DNA of 64,000 nt. It comes from JAFDWR01 sp038216655 (GTDB taxonomy: Bacteria > Armatimonadota > Fimbriimonadia > Fimbriimonadales > Fimbriimonadaceae). The position numbers were made by a program, and so were the translations under genes. Below are positions 16,404 to 25,094 of this stretch, in pieces (position 1 is the stretch's first letter; the number at the start of each line of letters is the position of its first letter). Below the pieces are notes generated by a model that was not told the origin of the DNA, did no database searches, and worked only from the letters and a program-made list of their open reading frames with translations. The stretch covers positions 372,001 to 436,000 of the forward strand of contig JBBQPZ010000001.1 in assembly GCA_038216655.1 (NCBI GenBank), written 5' to 3'.

Positions 16404-16608
16404 GATTGATTCGCGCGGTGCCACGGTTTGGCCGGGATTGGAATTGCCCGTTGAACGGTAATGGTTTCCCGGCAAACCGTGCGTTGTAATTACCTCCGGT
16501 ACGTAGGAGCACGGCTTGCTAGGAAGCACTTCCGGTTTCTCATGCATCTTCGGTTCTGGCCAAGCCGTGGCACCGCGAGGAACACGACCCATGAAGCTTG
16601 ACAGCCTA
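16379..16608. repeat. 230 bp palindromic element overlapping the Nramp stop codon
   Basis: The outer arms TAGGCTGTCAACCTTCAT (16379-16396) and ATGAAGCTTGACAGCCTA (16591-16608) match at 17 of 18 positions as inverted repeats. Inner arms at 16414-16433 and 16558-16577 match at 19 of 20, and a third imperfect pair flanks the centre near 16500. The right tip contains the TAG that ends the Nramp gene. The element has no coding capacity. It looks like a MITE or REP-type palindrome. Confidence 0.7.
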
Positions 16609-17979
16609 TTCAGGTTGACGGGACAATTTGGCAACCCAAAACCCGCCGCCCGCCACCACAAGGCCTACGGCAGCGGGGACCGCGATGCCGTACTGCTGAT
16701 ACAGCAGCGTCAGATTAAGCCCCGTGATCCCGACCCCAACCGTCACCGCGACGATCTTCAACCACAATGGGCTCGCGAATTCGCCCATCTTCCGTCGGTC
16801 CGAGGTGAAGAAGACCAGCGGGAAGATCGCGAACGGGAGTTGCATAGAGAGGATCACTTGGGTCCAGTTCAGAATCTCGATGGTGTTGCGCCCGCCCTGT
16901 GCGACTACGAAAATCACCGCCGGAACGATCGCGAGCAACCGGGTCGCCATGCGGCGAACCCAGGGCTTAACTCGCAGCCGGAGGAACCCCTCCATCACCA
17001 CCTGACCCGCCATCGTGCCCGTGATCGTGGACGATTGCCCCGAGCAAAGCAGCGCGACCGCGAACATCGTCGCTGCCGCCCCTCCCAGCGCCGGTCTCAA
17101 GAGGCTGTGCGCTTCCTGCAATTCCTCGACTGGCTTGCCGTGGCCGAAGAAGAGAGCGGCGGCCAACACGAGAATCGCGGCGTTGACGAAGAACGCGCCA
17201 CCTAGGGCGAGCAGAGCATCCCACGTCGAGTATCGGACCGCTTCCCTGCGCCCGCTCGTCGTTGGCTCAAAGTCACGGGTCTTCACGAGCGCCGAGTGCA
17301 GATACAGGTTATGCGGCATCACCGTCGCGCCGAGAATGCCGACCGCGATCAGCAACCCTTCACCGGGTGGCAACTGGGGAATGATGAGTCCTCGACCCAC
17401 TCCCGCCCAATTGGGCTGGGCCATCCAGATATTGAGGGCAAAGCATACAAAGATCGTCGCGACCAGGGCGATAACGAACGCCTCTAGCTTCCGGAACCCA
17501 AAGTGAGACAGTCCAAGCAGGATCAGGACATCCAGCCCGGTCACAAGCACACCTGCGACCAATGGCAAACCCAGAAGCAGGTTCAGCGCGACTGCGGAAC
17601 CGATCACCTCGGCGATGTCGCAAGCGACGATCGCGATCTCGCAGAGAATCCAGAGGATGATCGAGACGGGCCGCGGATAGTAGTCCCTGCACGCCTCGGC
17701 CAAGTCCTTCCCCGTCGCGACTCCTAGCCGTGCGCAGAGGGTCTGAAGCAGCATCGCCATCAGGCTCGACGCGAGCACCACCCACAGCAGCGCATAGCCG
17801 TACCGAGATCCGCCCGACAGGTCGGTGGACCAATTCCCCGGGTCCATGTAGCCGACACTCACCAGGAATCCCGGGCCGACAAACGCGAGGTACCGACGCC
17901 AACCCTTACGCCCCGCCAACTTCACCGAGCCAATGGGTTCGGAGAGGATCGGCTCGGGCGGCAAAGCGGTTTGTAGCAT
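16606..17979 (-). CDS. mntH: Nramp family Mn2+/Fe2+ transporter
   Basis: 457 residues with about eleven hydrophobic helices. The metal-binding motif DPGN in helix 1 is at 46-49 (GYMDPGNWSTDL), and the helix 6 motif MPHN is at 220-223 (GATVMPHNLYLHSAL). These supply the Asp, Asn and Met ligands of Nramp proteins, which import Mn2+ or Fe2+ with protons across the inner membrane. The stop codon lies in the tip of the palindromic element, so the last residues (LSRQPE) may have been set by that insertion. Two GGTTACATT repeats just before the start suggest metal-responsive repression. The gene symbol reflects the family; metal preference is unproven. Confidence 0.88.
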   Translation of the reverse strand: MLQTALPPEPILSEPIGSVKLAGRKGWRRYLAFVGPGFLVSVGYMDPGNWSTDLSGGSRYGYALLWVVLASSLMAMLLQTLCARLGVATGKDLAEACRDYYPRPVSIILWILCEIAIVACDIAEVIGSAVALNLLLGLPLVAGVLVTGLDVLILLGLSHFGFRKLEAFVIALVATIFVCFALNIWMAQPNWAGVGRGLIIPQLPPGEGLLIAVGILGATVMPHNLYLHSALVKTRDFEPTTSGRREAVRYSTWDALLALGGAFFVNAAILVLAAALFFGHGKPVEELQEAHSLLRPALGGAAATMFAVALLCSGQSSTITGTMAGQVVMEGFLRLRVKPWVRRMATRLLAIVPAVIFVVAQGGRNTIEILNWTQVILSMQLPFAIFPLVFFTSDRRKMGEFASPLWLKIVAVTVGVGITGLNLTLLYQQYGIAVPAAVGLVVAGGGFWVAKLSRQPE

Positions 17980-17980
17980 A

Positions 17981-18008
17981 GGTTACATTTTTGGGTAACG
18001 GTTACATT
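17981..18008 (-). promoter_or_regulatory. repeat operator immediately upstream of the Nramp gene
   Basis: GGTTACATT occurs at 17981-17989 and again at 18000-18008, 19 bases apart (two helical turns), with GGTAACG between them giving GTTAC/GTAAC inverted pairs. The first copy is only 1-2 bases from the start codon. A regulator bound here would block initiation. Confidence 0.45.
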
Positions 18009-18112
18009 CTACGGGAAGGCGGCCTGAAATTGCAGGTCCTGGAACAAGGAGATATCCGAAAATGTCGACTTGAGAAGCGGGCCGGACGAACCGATCTCTA
18101 AGGTTGGTCCAA

Positions 18113-18433
18113 ATGAATTACCGGTCGATCTTTCTATCCCACCGCCGCGAAGATGTCCAACGTCGTCAAGCCACCGAGAACCTGAAGGTTTGCCCCCTCT
18201 GCGGAGCGGTCAATGCGCGGCTGAACGGGGAGTGCTTTGTCTGCCGTTGGCACGGCGGGTTCAGCGAGGACCCGAACGAGATCGAGGAAGGCGTGATCGA
18301 AATCCTCTCCCGCTGCCCGGAACTCGTGGACTCCTTCATCGAGCTACCCGAGCCCAAGCGCTCATGGTTCGAGCGCGTGAAGACCTTCATGACAGGGCGA
18401 CGCGTGGAGCGCCACCTCGACATGTGGGCCTAG
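18113..18433 (+). CDS. small zinc-ribbon protein
   Basis: 106 residues from ATG 18113 (a TTG at 18104 is also possible). A four-cysteine zinc ribbon CPLCGAVNARLNGECFVC (C-x2-C-x10-C-x2-C) occupies about residues 27-44. It is followed by an acidic helix (SEDPNEIEEGVIEILSR) and a basic C-terminus (FERVKTFMTGRRVERHLDMW). There is no catalytic domain. It could be a small nucleic-acid or protein adaptor; the role is unknown. Its stop directly abuts the stop of topA on the other strand. Confidence 0.6.
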   Translation: MNYRSIFLSHRREDVQRRQATENLKVCPLCGAVNARLNGECFVCRWHGGFSEDPNEIEEGVIEILSRCPELVDSFIELPEPKRSWFERVKTFMTGRRVERHLDMWA

Positions 18434-21160
18434 CTACTTAGTCTTCTTAGGCTTGGCGGCGGGCTTCTTAGTCGTCGTTTTTGCTTTGGCCGCCGGTTTC
18501 TTGGCGACCGGCTTCTTTCCAAAACGCCCTCGCGCCGGGGCCGGTCCTGCCGCCCGCTTGCGATCCAAAAGCTCCTTTGCGACCTCCGCCGAAATCGTAG
18601 TGGGATCGACTGACTTCGGCAAGGTCGCGTTCACTTCCCCGTCCGTCACATACGGACCGAAGCGTCCGCTGAGCACGCGAACGGCTCCCGCCGCGCCCTC
18701 GATCTCCGTCTGAGCGAACTCCTTCAACGGAGCCGCCGCCGCGCGAGCCTGACGCTGGAACTTCGGCTGGGCCAGAATCTCCATCGACCTGAGCACGTCC
18801 AAGCTGGAACCCGCTCGCCAATCCTCGACGTTGCGGATCTCCTTGCCCGACTGCAGATACGGGCCGTACTTTCCAACCCGGAAAGTGATGTCGTCCCCGG
18901 TGTCCGGGTTCTTCCCCACCGTCACCGGCAACGTGCAGAGGTAATTCAGATCGTCCTGCGAAAGCGTTCGAGGGTCGATGCCGGGAGGAACGCTTACCCA
19001 GGTCGGCTTGTCTTTGGCTTCGAGCTCTTCCGCCGTGCGTTCGACTTCCAGATAGAAGCCCGCGCGGTTCTTGAGCAACAATCGCTTTCCCGTAGCGAGG
19101 TAAGTACCAACCGACTCCAGCGGCGCCGACTTCTGGTTCAAAAGCTCGATGGCCTTCTCGACCGTCAAATCCGCGGGCGCAAGATCGTCCGGCACATTGG
19201 CGTACCGCTTATCGCCATCTTCGCCAAGTTGGATGAACGCATCGCCGGTTCGACCGTTCCGAACCAATATCTTTTTGCCCGACGCCGGGTCTTCGCCGAC
19301 CACGAACACCGGGAACGGAATCTCGCGCTTGCGGTCGTCGACCGCCTGCTTGAGACCAGGCGTCTCGCCGTCTCCCAAGAAGAAGCGTTTCAAGTACGCC
19401 TTAGACTGCTCTTTCCCGCTTGCAATTTCGTCAAGCACGTCGTCCATGTTCCGGGTGAAATCCAGCTCCATGAACTCGGCAAAGTTCTGCTCCAGAACTT
19501 CCATCGCCAGAAACGCCTTGAACGTCGGGATGAGTTGCTTGCCCTGTTTCCGCACGTACCCACGATCCACGATCACCGCGATGATCGAGGCGTAGGTCGA
19601 TGGGCGGCCGATGCCCATCTCTTCCAGCTTCTTGATCAGCGTCGCGTCGGTGTAGCGGGCGGGAGGCTTGGTCACGTGTCCAACCGGATCGACGGAGTTG
19701 AGGGCGACTTCCATCCCTTCCTTCAAAGTCGGCAGGCGACGCTCAAGCCCCTCGCGATCCCCATCGGGATCGTCTGAGCCTTCCAAATAAACCCTGCGGA
19801 AACCTTCAAATAGGATCTGCTTGCCGCTGGATCGGAAACCGAGCGCATGGCCAGGAATCTTTACGTCGATCTGAACTTCAGTCTTAAGGACACGGGCCGG
19901 CTTCATCTGACAAGCAACCGTTCGCTTCCAGATCAAATCGTAGATCTTCCGCTGGTCCTCGCTTAGATAGCGCTCAATGGACCGAGGATTGCGCGCCACG
20001 TCCGTCGGACGAATCGCTTCGTGCGCTTCCTGCGCGTTGCGGACCTTGCTCGTGTAAACCACCGGCTTGTCCGGCAGACAGTCGGGGTACTCCGAGCGAA
20101 TCAGACCACGAACATTGTCAATCGCCGTCTGGCTCAACGTGAGCGAGTCGGTTCTCATGTAGGTGATGAGACCGGTCTGCTCGCCGCCCATCTCGACACC
20201 TTCGTAGAGGGTCTGAGCAATCCGCATCGTCCGGTCGGCACTAAACCCGAACTTGCGGTTCGCGTCCTGTTGAAGAGTCGTGGTCATGAACGGCGGAGCC
20301 GGACGCTCCTGCGCCTCGTTGGCCTCGATATTGGAGATCGTCCACGGTTTGGCGTCGCGGCACGCGAGTGCCAGTTCCTTGGCGCGCTTCTCGTCGAGCA
20401 CCAACACCTTCTCCCCGCGAGAAGTCTTCAGTTCGCCCGTGGTCTCATCGAAGTCCCCACCGGAAGCCACGCGCTGGCTGTCGATCGTCTTAAGATCCGA
20501 CGGAAAAGGAGTCTTATCGGCGGAGAGTTCGGCCTTCAGGTCCCAGTAACCGGCGGAGCGGAAGTTGCGACGCTGGACCTCACGCTCGACGATCAGCTTG
20601 ACCGCGGGACTCTGCACGCGGCCCGCGCTCAGGTTTTTCGTCACCTTCGTCCAGAGGACGGGAGAAAGCGTGTAGCCGTAAAGGCGGTCGAGAATGCGAC
20701 GCGTCTCCTGGGCTTCAACCAGGCACGTATCGATCGTCCGCGGATTCTGCAACGCCGCGAGGATCGCCTCCTTGGTGATTTCATGGAACGCGATGCGCTT
20801 CACCTCAACGCCCTTGCCGGGCTTGAGAACCTGGAGCAAGTGCCATGAGATGGATTCGCCTTCGCGGTCTTCGTCAGTGGCAAGCACGAGGGTGTCTTTT
20901 CCCTTCATCGCATCGCGGAGCCGTTTCACTTGAGCCGACTTCTCGGCAGGGACTTCGTAGATCGGCTCGAAGTTGTTGTCGACGTCAACGGCATAGTCCG
21001 CCCACCAGAGCTTCCGCTGCTCGGCGGGCAGGCCCTTGCCATTCGGCGGAAGGTCGCGGATGTGACCAACACTGGCCTCCACCTCATAGTCGCTGCCGAG
21101 GTAGCCCTTAATCGTCTTCGCCTTTGCCGGCGACTCCACGATGACCAGTTTCTTTGCCAT
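18434..21160 (-). CDS. topA: DNA topoisomerase I
   Basis: 908 residues. TOPRIM domain: VIVESPAKAKTI at 6-17 and the metal-binding TDEDREGE at 95-102. Catalytic tyrosine Y334 lies in TGLITYMRTDS. The C-terminus has repeats of the FGPYVTDGE/YGPYLQSGKE type (Toprim C-terminal repeats) instead of the four-cysteine zinc fingers of E. coli TopA, and ends in a lysine/alanine-rich tail of about 40 residues (PAAKAKTTTKKPAAKPKKTK). It relaxes negative supercoils. The start MAKKLVIVESPAKAKTI is canonical. Tail-type TopA is known in actinobacteria and other groups, where the tail aids DNA binding and processivity. Confidence 0.96.
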   Translation of the reverse strand: MAKKLVIVESPAKAKTIKGYLGSDYEVEASVGHIRDLPPNGKGLPAEQRKLWWADYAVDVDNNFEPIYEVPAEKSAQVKRLRDAMKGKDTLVLATDEDREGESISWHLLQVLKPGKGVEVKRIAFHEITKEAILAALQNPRTIDTCLVEAQETRRILDRLYGYTLSPVLWTKVTKNLSAGRVQSPAVKLIVEREVQRRNFRSAGYWDLKAELSADKTPFPSDLKTIDSQRVASGGDFDETTGELKTSRGEKVLVLDEKRAKELALACRDAKPWTISNIEANEAQERPAPPFMTTTLQQDANRKFGFSADRTMRIAQTLYEGVEMGGEQTGLITYMRTDSLTLSQTAIDNVRGLIRSEYPDCLPDKPVVYTSKVRNAQEAHEAIRPTDVARNPRSIERYLSEDQRKIYDLIWKRTVACQMKPARVLKTEVQIDVKIPGHALGFRSSGKQILFEGFRRVYLEGSDDPDGDREGLERRLPTLKEGMEVALNSVDPVGHVTKPPARYTDATLIKKLEEMGIGRPSTYASIIAVIVDRGYVRKQGKQLIPTFKAFLAMEVLEQNFAEFMELDFTRNMDDVLDEIASGKEQSKAYLKRFFLGDGETPGLKQAVDDRKREIPFPVFVVGEDPASGKKILVRNGRTGDAFIQLGEDGDKRYANVPDDLAPADLTVEKAIELLNQKSAPLESVGTYLATGKRLLLKNRAGFYLEVERTAEELEAKDKPTWVSVPPGIDPRTLSQDDLNYLCTLPVTVGKNPDTGDDITFRVGKYGPYLQSGKEIRNVEDWRAGSSLDVLRSMEILAQPKFQRQARAAAAPLKEFAQTEIEGAAGAVRVLSGRFGPYVTDGEVNATLPKSVDPTTISAEVAKELLDRKRAAGPAPARGRFGKKPVAKKPAAKAKTTTKKPAAKPKKTK

Positions 21161-21246
21161 TAATTAAATCGAATCCGCCCCTTTTACGGATAGACGACAC
21201 CGTCCGGCCCAATAGCCGTGAGAACCCGCCGACTCTACCGACCTTT

Positions 21247-21261
21247 TTGACATTGTGTCAA
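21247..21261. promoter_or_regulatory. TTGACA-TTG-TGTCAA palindrome between topA and the transglutaminase gene
   Basis: A perfect 6-base inverted repeat at 21247-21252 and 21256-21261, about 90 bases before the topA start. Either arm could also serve as a -35 box (TTGACA) for either direction. Confidence 0.35.
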
Positions 21262-21361
21262 CTAGACCGACATCCGGCGGGAAGTGCCACGTCACTATGA
21301 CCGGATTCGAGGAACATGCGCCTCAATTTGGGGAAGATTTGGTGCGGAAGGACCTTGAGGC

Positions 21362-21367
21362 TAGTAT
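21362..21367 (+). promoter_or_regulatory. -10 like TAGTAT before the transglutaminase-like gene
   Basis: TAGTAT with 8 bases to the ATG at 21376. Confidence 0.45.
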
Positions 21368-21375
21368 AGAGAAGC

Positions 21376-22788
21376 ATGCGTTCGCACTTCGTTCTCCCGA
21401 TCTTGGCTATCGCCGCCCTCTCTGCAGCCGATGAGGCGTACCTCAGCCTCTACATCACCGGCAAGAAGATCGGCTACATCACCTATGTCGGCTCGAACGA
21501 GGTCGTCGCGGGACGCACCCTCAAGCGCTCTGACTCCCGAACCGTCATGGACACGTCCATGATGGGCGCGGACCTCAAGCTCAAGATGGACTCCACCACT
21601 TGGGTGACCAAAGACGGCAAGCCGGTTCGGATGTTTTTCCGCTCCGAGAGCGGAGGCCGAGTCCAGACCATCGAGGCGAAGTTCGAGGGAACCAAGGCAA
21701 AGCTGTCCATCGACAACTCTGGACAAATCACCAAGAGCGAACTCCCTCTTCCGACGGGAGCCCCTATTGTCGACGACGCCCTCGGGGCATTCGTGGCCAA
21801 CGGAATGAAACCGGGCAGCCAGAAGGACTTCTTCATCTTCGATTCCACCACCGTCTCCTTCGTGAAGAACACCGCCGAACTCAACGGCCCCGCGACCGTC
21901 ATGATCCGGGGCAAGGCGCGACCGGCGACCCTCGTCACCATCCACGACCCTCGGGCCGACACCAAGATCTTCCTCGATTCCAAAGGAGAGTTCCTCAAGG
22001 GCGAGGCTCCGCTTGGCATTGAGATGCTGCCCGACACCAAGACCGCCGCCCTCGACATGACCGGCAGCCATACCGGCGAGACGATCGACATCGCCGAAGC
22101 CACCAGCATCCATCCGACTCCGGCCCTTGAGAACCCCGCCGAACTCAAGAGTCTGACCATCAAGGTCTCGGGCCGAAACCTCGCATCCATCCCGAGCGAT
22201 AGCTACCAGACCGCGAAGGGTACGGGCAAAGAGTGGACCCTTCAGATCCATCCGCCCCACTGGGCAGAAATGCGGGATCCCGCGATCAGCACGCTCAAGT
22301 CCTCCGTGCCCGCCTACGCCAAGCCGAGCATGCACATCAACAGCGACAGCGCGGAATGGCGGCCGATCCTCGCCAAGATCTTGCCCGCCAAGAGAACCCT
22401 CAAAGGCTCAGTCACCGCGATCCACGACTTTATCTACAAGCGCATGAAGCCGAACGCTGGCATCGGAGTGCTCCGCGACGCCCGCGAGGTCTACACCTCG
22501 AAAGAAGGGGTCTGCCGCGACTACGCGATCCTCGCGGGCACGATGCTCCGATCCGCCGGCATTCCGACCCGCCTGGCCAGCGGCCTAGTTTCTTGGGATG
22601 GAACCTTTTACTACCACGCATGGGTTGAGGTTTGGGATGGGAAAGGCTGGTACCCTGTTGACACGACGTCCCCCGATATGCAGGTCAGCGCCGCCCATGT
22701 TAAGCTATCGGAAGGTAACGTCGAACAAGCCTTCACCTTTCCTTTCCTAGGTGATGTGAAAATTCACGTCATCGAAGCAAAGCGCTAA
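21376..22788 (+). CDS. exported transglutaminase-like protein
   Basis: 470 residues. It has a cleavable signal (MRSHFVLPILAIAALSAADE), a beta-rich N-terminal half with YITGKKIGY, and a C-terminal transglutaminase-like (papain-fold) domain. The catalytic triad is visible: Cys at about 379 in EGVCRDYAILAG, His at about 414 in YYHAWVEVW, and Asp at about 429 in YPVDTTSPD. Such proteins usually act as peptidases or cross-linkers in the envelope; the substrate is unknown. The PIN/TRAM gene starts 12 bases after its stop and is probably co-transcribed, followed by ispDF. Confidence 0.8.
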   Translation: MRSHFVLPILAIAALSAADEAYLSLYITGKKIGYITYVGSNEVVAGRTLKRSDSRTVMDTSMMGADLKLKMDSTTWVTKDGKPVRMFFRSESGGRVQTIEAKFEGTKAKLSIDNSGQITKSELPLPTGAPIVDDALGAFVANGMKPGSQKDFFIFDSTTVSFVKNTAELNGPATVMIRGKARPATLVTIHDPRADTKIFLDSKGEFLKGEAPLGIEMLPDTKTAALDMTGSHTGETIDIAEATSIHPTPALENPAELKSLTIKVSGRNLASIPSDSYQTAKGTGKEWTLQIHPPHWAEMRDPAISTLKSSVPAYAKPSMHINSDSAEWRPILAKILPAKRTLKGSVTAIHDFIYKRMKPNAGIGVLRDAREVYTSKEGVCRDYAILAGTMLRSAGIPTRLASGLVSWDGTFYYHAWVEVWDGKGWYPVDTTSPDMQVSAAHVKLSEGNVEQAFTFPFLGDVKIHVIEAKR

Positions 22789-22800
22789 GCGGGAAAAGTA

Positions 22801-23976
22801 ATGGATAACGGTCCCATCCAGGATTCACCAAAGATCAAGAAGTCGCTTATGGCGGACATACGTGAGCGCGGAGTCTTCCGCATCATCATGTTCATTGGCT
22901 TCGCAGTCGTCGGTGGCTGGATGCTCGCGCCAGCGGCGCCGACGATTACCAACGCGCTGATCCACCTCTTCCGCGGACCTACCGCCGAACCGCTTCCTCT
23001 CAGCCCAGTCAACTTCATCCCGTTCGCCGTTCTCGGCGGCGTCATTGGAGCCGCAATCGCGGCGGCAACTTTCGGCATCTTCGAGCGAATTGCGCATCGC
23101 TGGGACGGGATGGACACCGGTGACAAGGTCACGATGTTCGCCGGGATCTTCACCGGCTTCCTTGCCTCGCTTCCCGTGGTCGTCCTCCTTCAGGCACTTC
23201 AAGTGAACACCGCCTCCATCTCCGTGAGCCTCTTCGGGCTAACAATCGGCTTTTCCGCGGTTTCGCTCTATGCCCTGAAGTCGATGGACGAGGTTCTCCC
23301 CTGGTCCAAGTCACGAGGTAAGGCGAAGCGCAGCGGCATCAAGATTCTCGACACGAACGTCATCATCGACGGACGCATCGCCGACGTCGTCCGTAACGGA
23401 TTCCTCGAAGGCGAGATGTACGTTCCCGGATTCGTCCTCGACGAACTGCAGTACATCGCCGACAGCCACGACGCCCTCCGACGCCAGCGAGGCAAGCGCG
23501 GCCTAAATGTTCTCCGCCAAATGCAGGCCGACTTCCCCGTAACCGTCCGCTCACACGACCGAATGGCACCCGACGCCGGTGACGGCGTCGATGCCCGGCT
23601 GGTCCGCCTTGCCCGTGCGCTCGGCGCCGATCTTGTCACCAACGACCACAACCTGAACCAGGTCGCCAAGCTCCAAGAAGTCAAGGTTCTGAACCTCAAC
23701 GATCTCGCCCTCTCCCTGCGCCCGAACGTGCTCCCCGGTGAAGGGCTATGCCTAACAATCATCCGCGAGGGCAACCAAGTCGGACAGGGCATCGGCTACC
23801 TCGACGATGGCACCATGGTGGTCGTTGAGAATGGTCGATCTCATATCAGCGAAACCCTCGAAGTGAATGTCACGCAAGTCATTCAGACCGAGCGCGGAAA
23901 GATGATCTTCGCCGAAGTCGACATGGGCGACGACGGCACGCGCCGCCGTCCCAACTCCACGCGCCAACCCAACTAA
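22801..23976 (+). CDS. PIN/TRAM domain membrane protein (YacL type)
   Basis: 391 residues. About four hydrophobic helices (28-160) precede a PIN nuclease domain starting at IKILDTNVIIDGRI (first acidic residue D184), with further acidic residues in LDELQ, GDGVDARLVRLA and LVTNDHN. A C-terminal TRAM-like domain (about 310-380) contains GQGIGYLDDGTMVVVENG. This is the arrangement of Bacillus YacL, a putative membrane-anchored RNase. In Firmicutes yacL also precedes ispD-ispF, as here. Its TAA overlaps the next start (TAATG), so translation is coupled to ispDF. Confidence 0.85.
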   Translation: MDNGPIQDSPKIKKSLMADIRERGVFRIIMFIGFAVVGGWMLAPAAPTITNALIHLFRGPTAEPLPLSPVNFIPFAVLGGVIGAAIAAATFGIFERIAHRWDGMDTGDKVTMFAGIFTGFLASLPVVVLLQALQVNTASISVSLFGLTIGFSAVSLYALKSMDEVLPWSKSRGKAKRSGIKILDTNVIIDGRIADVVRNGFLEGEMYVPGFVLDELQYIADSHDALRRQRGKRGLNVLRQMQADFPVTVRSHDRMAPDAGDGVDARLVRLARALGADLVTNDHNLNQVAKLQEVKVLNLNDLALSLRPNVLPGEGLCLTIIREGNQVGQGIGYLDDGTMVVVENGRSHISETLEVNVTQVIQTERGKMIFAEVDMGDDGTRRRPNSTRQPN

Positions 23977-25094
23977 TGGTTCTCGCCGTCATCCTAGCTG
24001 CCGGTTCCGGCGCAAGATTCGGGTCCGATAAGACGCGCGCCCACCTCGCGGCCAAGCCAGTTTGGTGGCATTCGTTTCACACTTATTCCGAGCACCCTTC
24101 CATAGACCGAATCCTGATCGTCGCCGGCAAAGAGAACTACGATGAGGTACGACGCCTTGCCCCAACTGTCGCCGTAGTGCGAGGCGGCCCGACCCGCCAA
24201 GCGAGTGCGCGAATCGCGCTGGACGCCGTCCCCGTCGACTCGGAGATCATCCTTTTCCACGACGCCGCCCGGCCCTTCATCTCGGCCGATCTGATCCAAG
24301 CGGTGCTCGATGCGGTCAGACGAAGCGGCGCTTCCGCACCCGCCCTTCCCGTAACCGACACCATCCGCCAAGTCGAAGAGTCCGGGGCAACCCTGCTCGA
24401 TCGCAACAAACTCGTCGCGATGCAAACCCCCCAAGGGGCGCTCGCCTCAATTTGGCGGGAGGCCCATCGCGCTGCCGAGGGCGAGTTCACCGACGATATG
24501 GCGCTTATCGAAGCCATCGGAGTTCAGCCCGAATACGTGCCTGGAGACCCCGATAACTTCAAAATCACTCTTCCCGGCGACCTGCGCCGTGCGCAAGCTA
24601 TGCTGAGTCCGATGGAGGTGCGCACCGGTCTGGGCTACGACGTACATCGGTTCTCCGATGATTCGTCAAGGGTGCTGATGCTCGGTGGTGTCCCATTTGT
24701 AGGAGCCCGCGCGCTCGAAGGGCACTCCGACGCGGATGTGCTTCTGCATGCCGCGGTCGACGCCCTGCTCGGAGCCGCCGCGCTCGGCGACATCGGCGTT
24801 CACTTCCCGCCCAGCGACGAGCGCTGGCGCGGCGAACCCTCGCTCACCTTCCTGCGCCACGCCGCCAAGCTACTCAACGAGAAGGGGTGGGAAGTCGCCA
24901 ACCTCGACATCGCAGTCATTGCCGAAACTCCCAAGATCATGCCGCGAGCCAGCGAGATGCGGGAAAAGATCGCCGAAACTCTTGGCCTCAACGTCGACCA
25001 AGTCAGCATCAAAGCAACCACAAACGAAGGCCTCGGCTCAATCGGCCGGGGCGAAGGCATTTCCGCCTTCGCCACCGCCACGATCCGTCGCTAG
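23976..25094 (+). CDS. ispDF: bifunctional IspD-IspF isoprenoid enzyme
   Basis: 372 residues fusing two MEP-pathway enzymes. Residues 1-212 are IspD, which makes CDP-methylerythritol: VILAAGSGARFGSDK nucleotide loop, FHDAARPFIS, TPQG. Residues 213-372 are IspF, which makes the cyclodiphosphate: TGLGYDVHRF, LGGVPFVGARALEGHSDADVLLHAAVDALLGAA with the metal-binding D-x-H and H, and KATTNEGLGSIGRGEGI. The IspF start codon ATG-GAG is internal at 24612. The fusion is known in alpha- and epsilonproteobacteria, where IspE may join the complex. Its TAG shares CTAG with the stop of the convergent DUF4139 gene. Confidence 0.93.
   Translation: MVLAVILAAGSGARFGSDKTRAHLAAKPVWWHSFHTYSEHPSIDRILIVAGKENYDEVRRLAPTVAVVRGGPTRQASARIALDAVPVDSEIILFHDAARPFISADLIQAVLDAVRRSGASAPALPVTDTIRQVEESGATLLDRNKLVAMQTPQGALASIWREAHRAAEGEFTDDMALIEAIGVQPEYVPGDPDNFKITLPGDLRRAQAMLSPMEVRTGLGYDVHRFSDDSSRVLMLGGVPFVGARALEGHSDADVLLHAAVDALLGAAALGDIGVHFPPSDERWRGEPSLTFLRHAAKLLNEKGWEVANLDIAVIAETPKIMPRASEMREKIAETLGLNVDQVSIKATTNEGLGSIGRGEGISAFATATIRR

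Larger units (their letters stand above)
16169..16605. other. intergenic region between CDF and Nramp genes
   Basis: No gene supported. It contains, in order, the CDF promoter, a GTCATCCTGAGCGAGC repeat-type sequence near 16230, a perfect 12 bp inverted repeat (16349-16403) and a 230 bp palindromic element (16379-16608). Confidence 0.6.
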
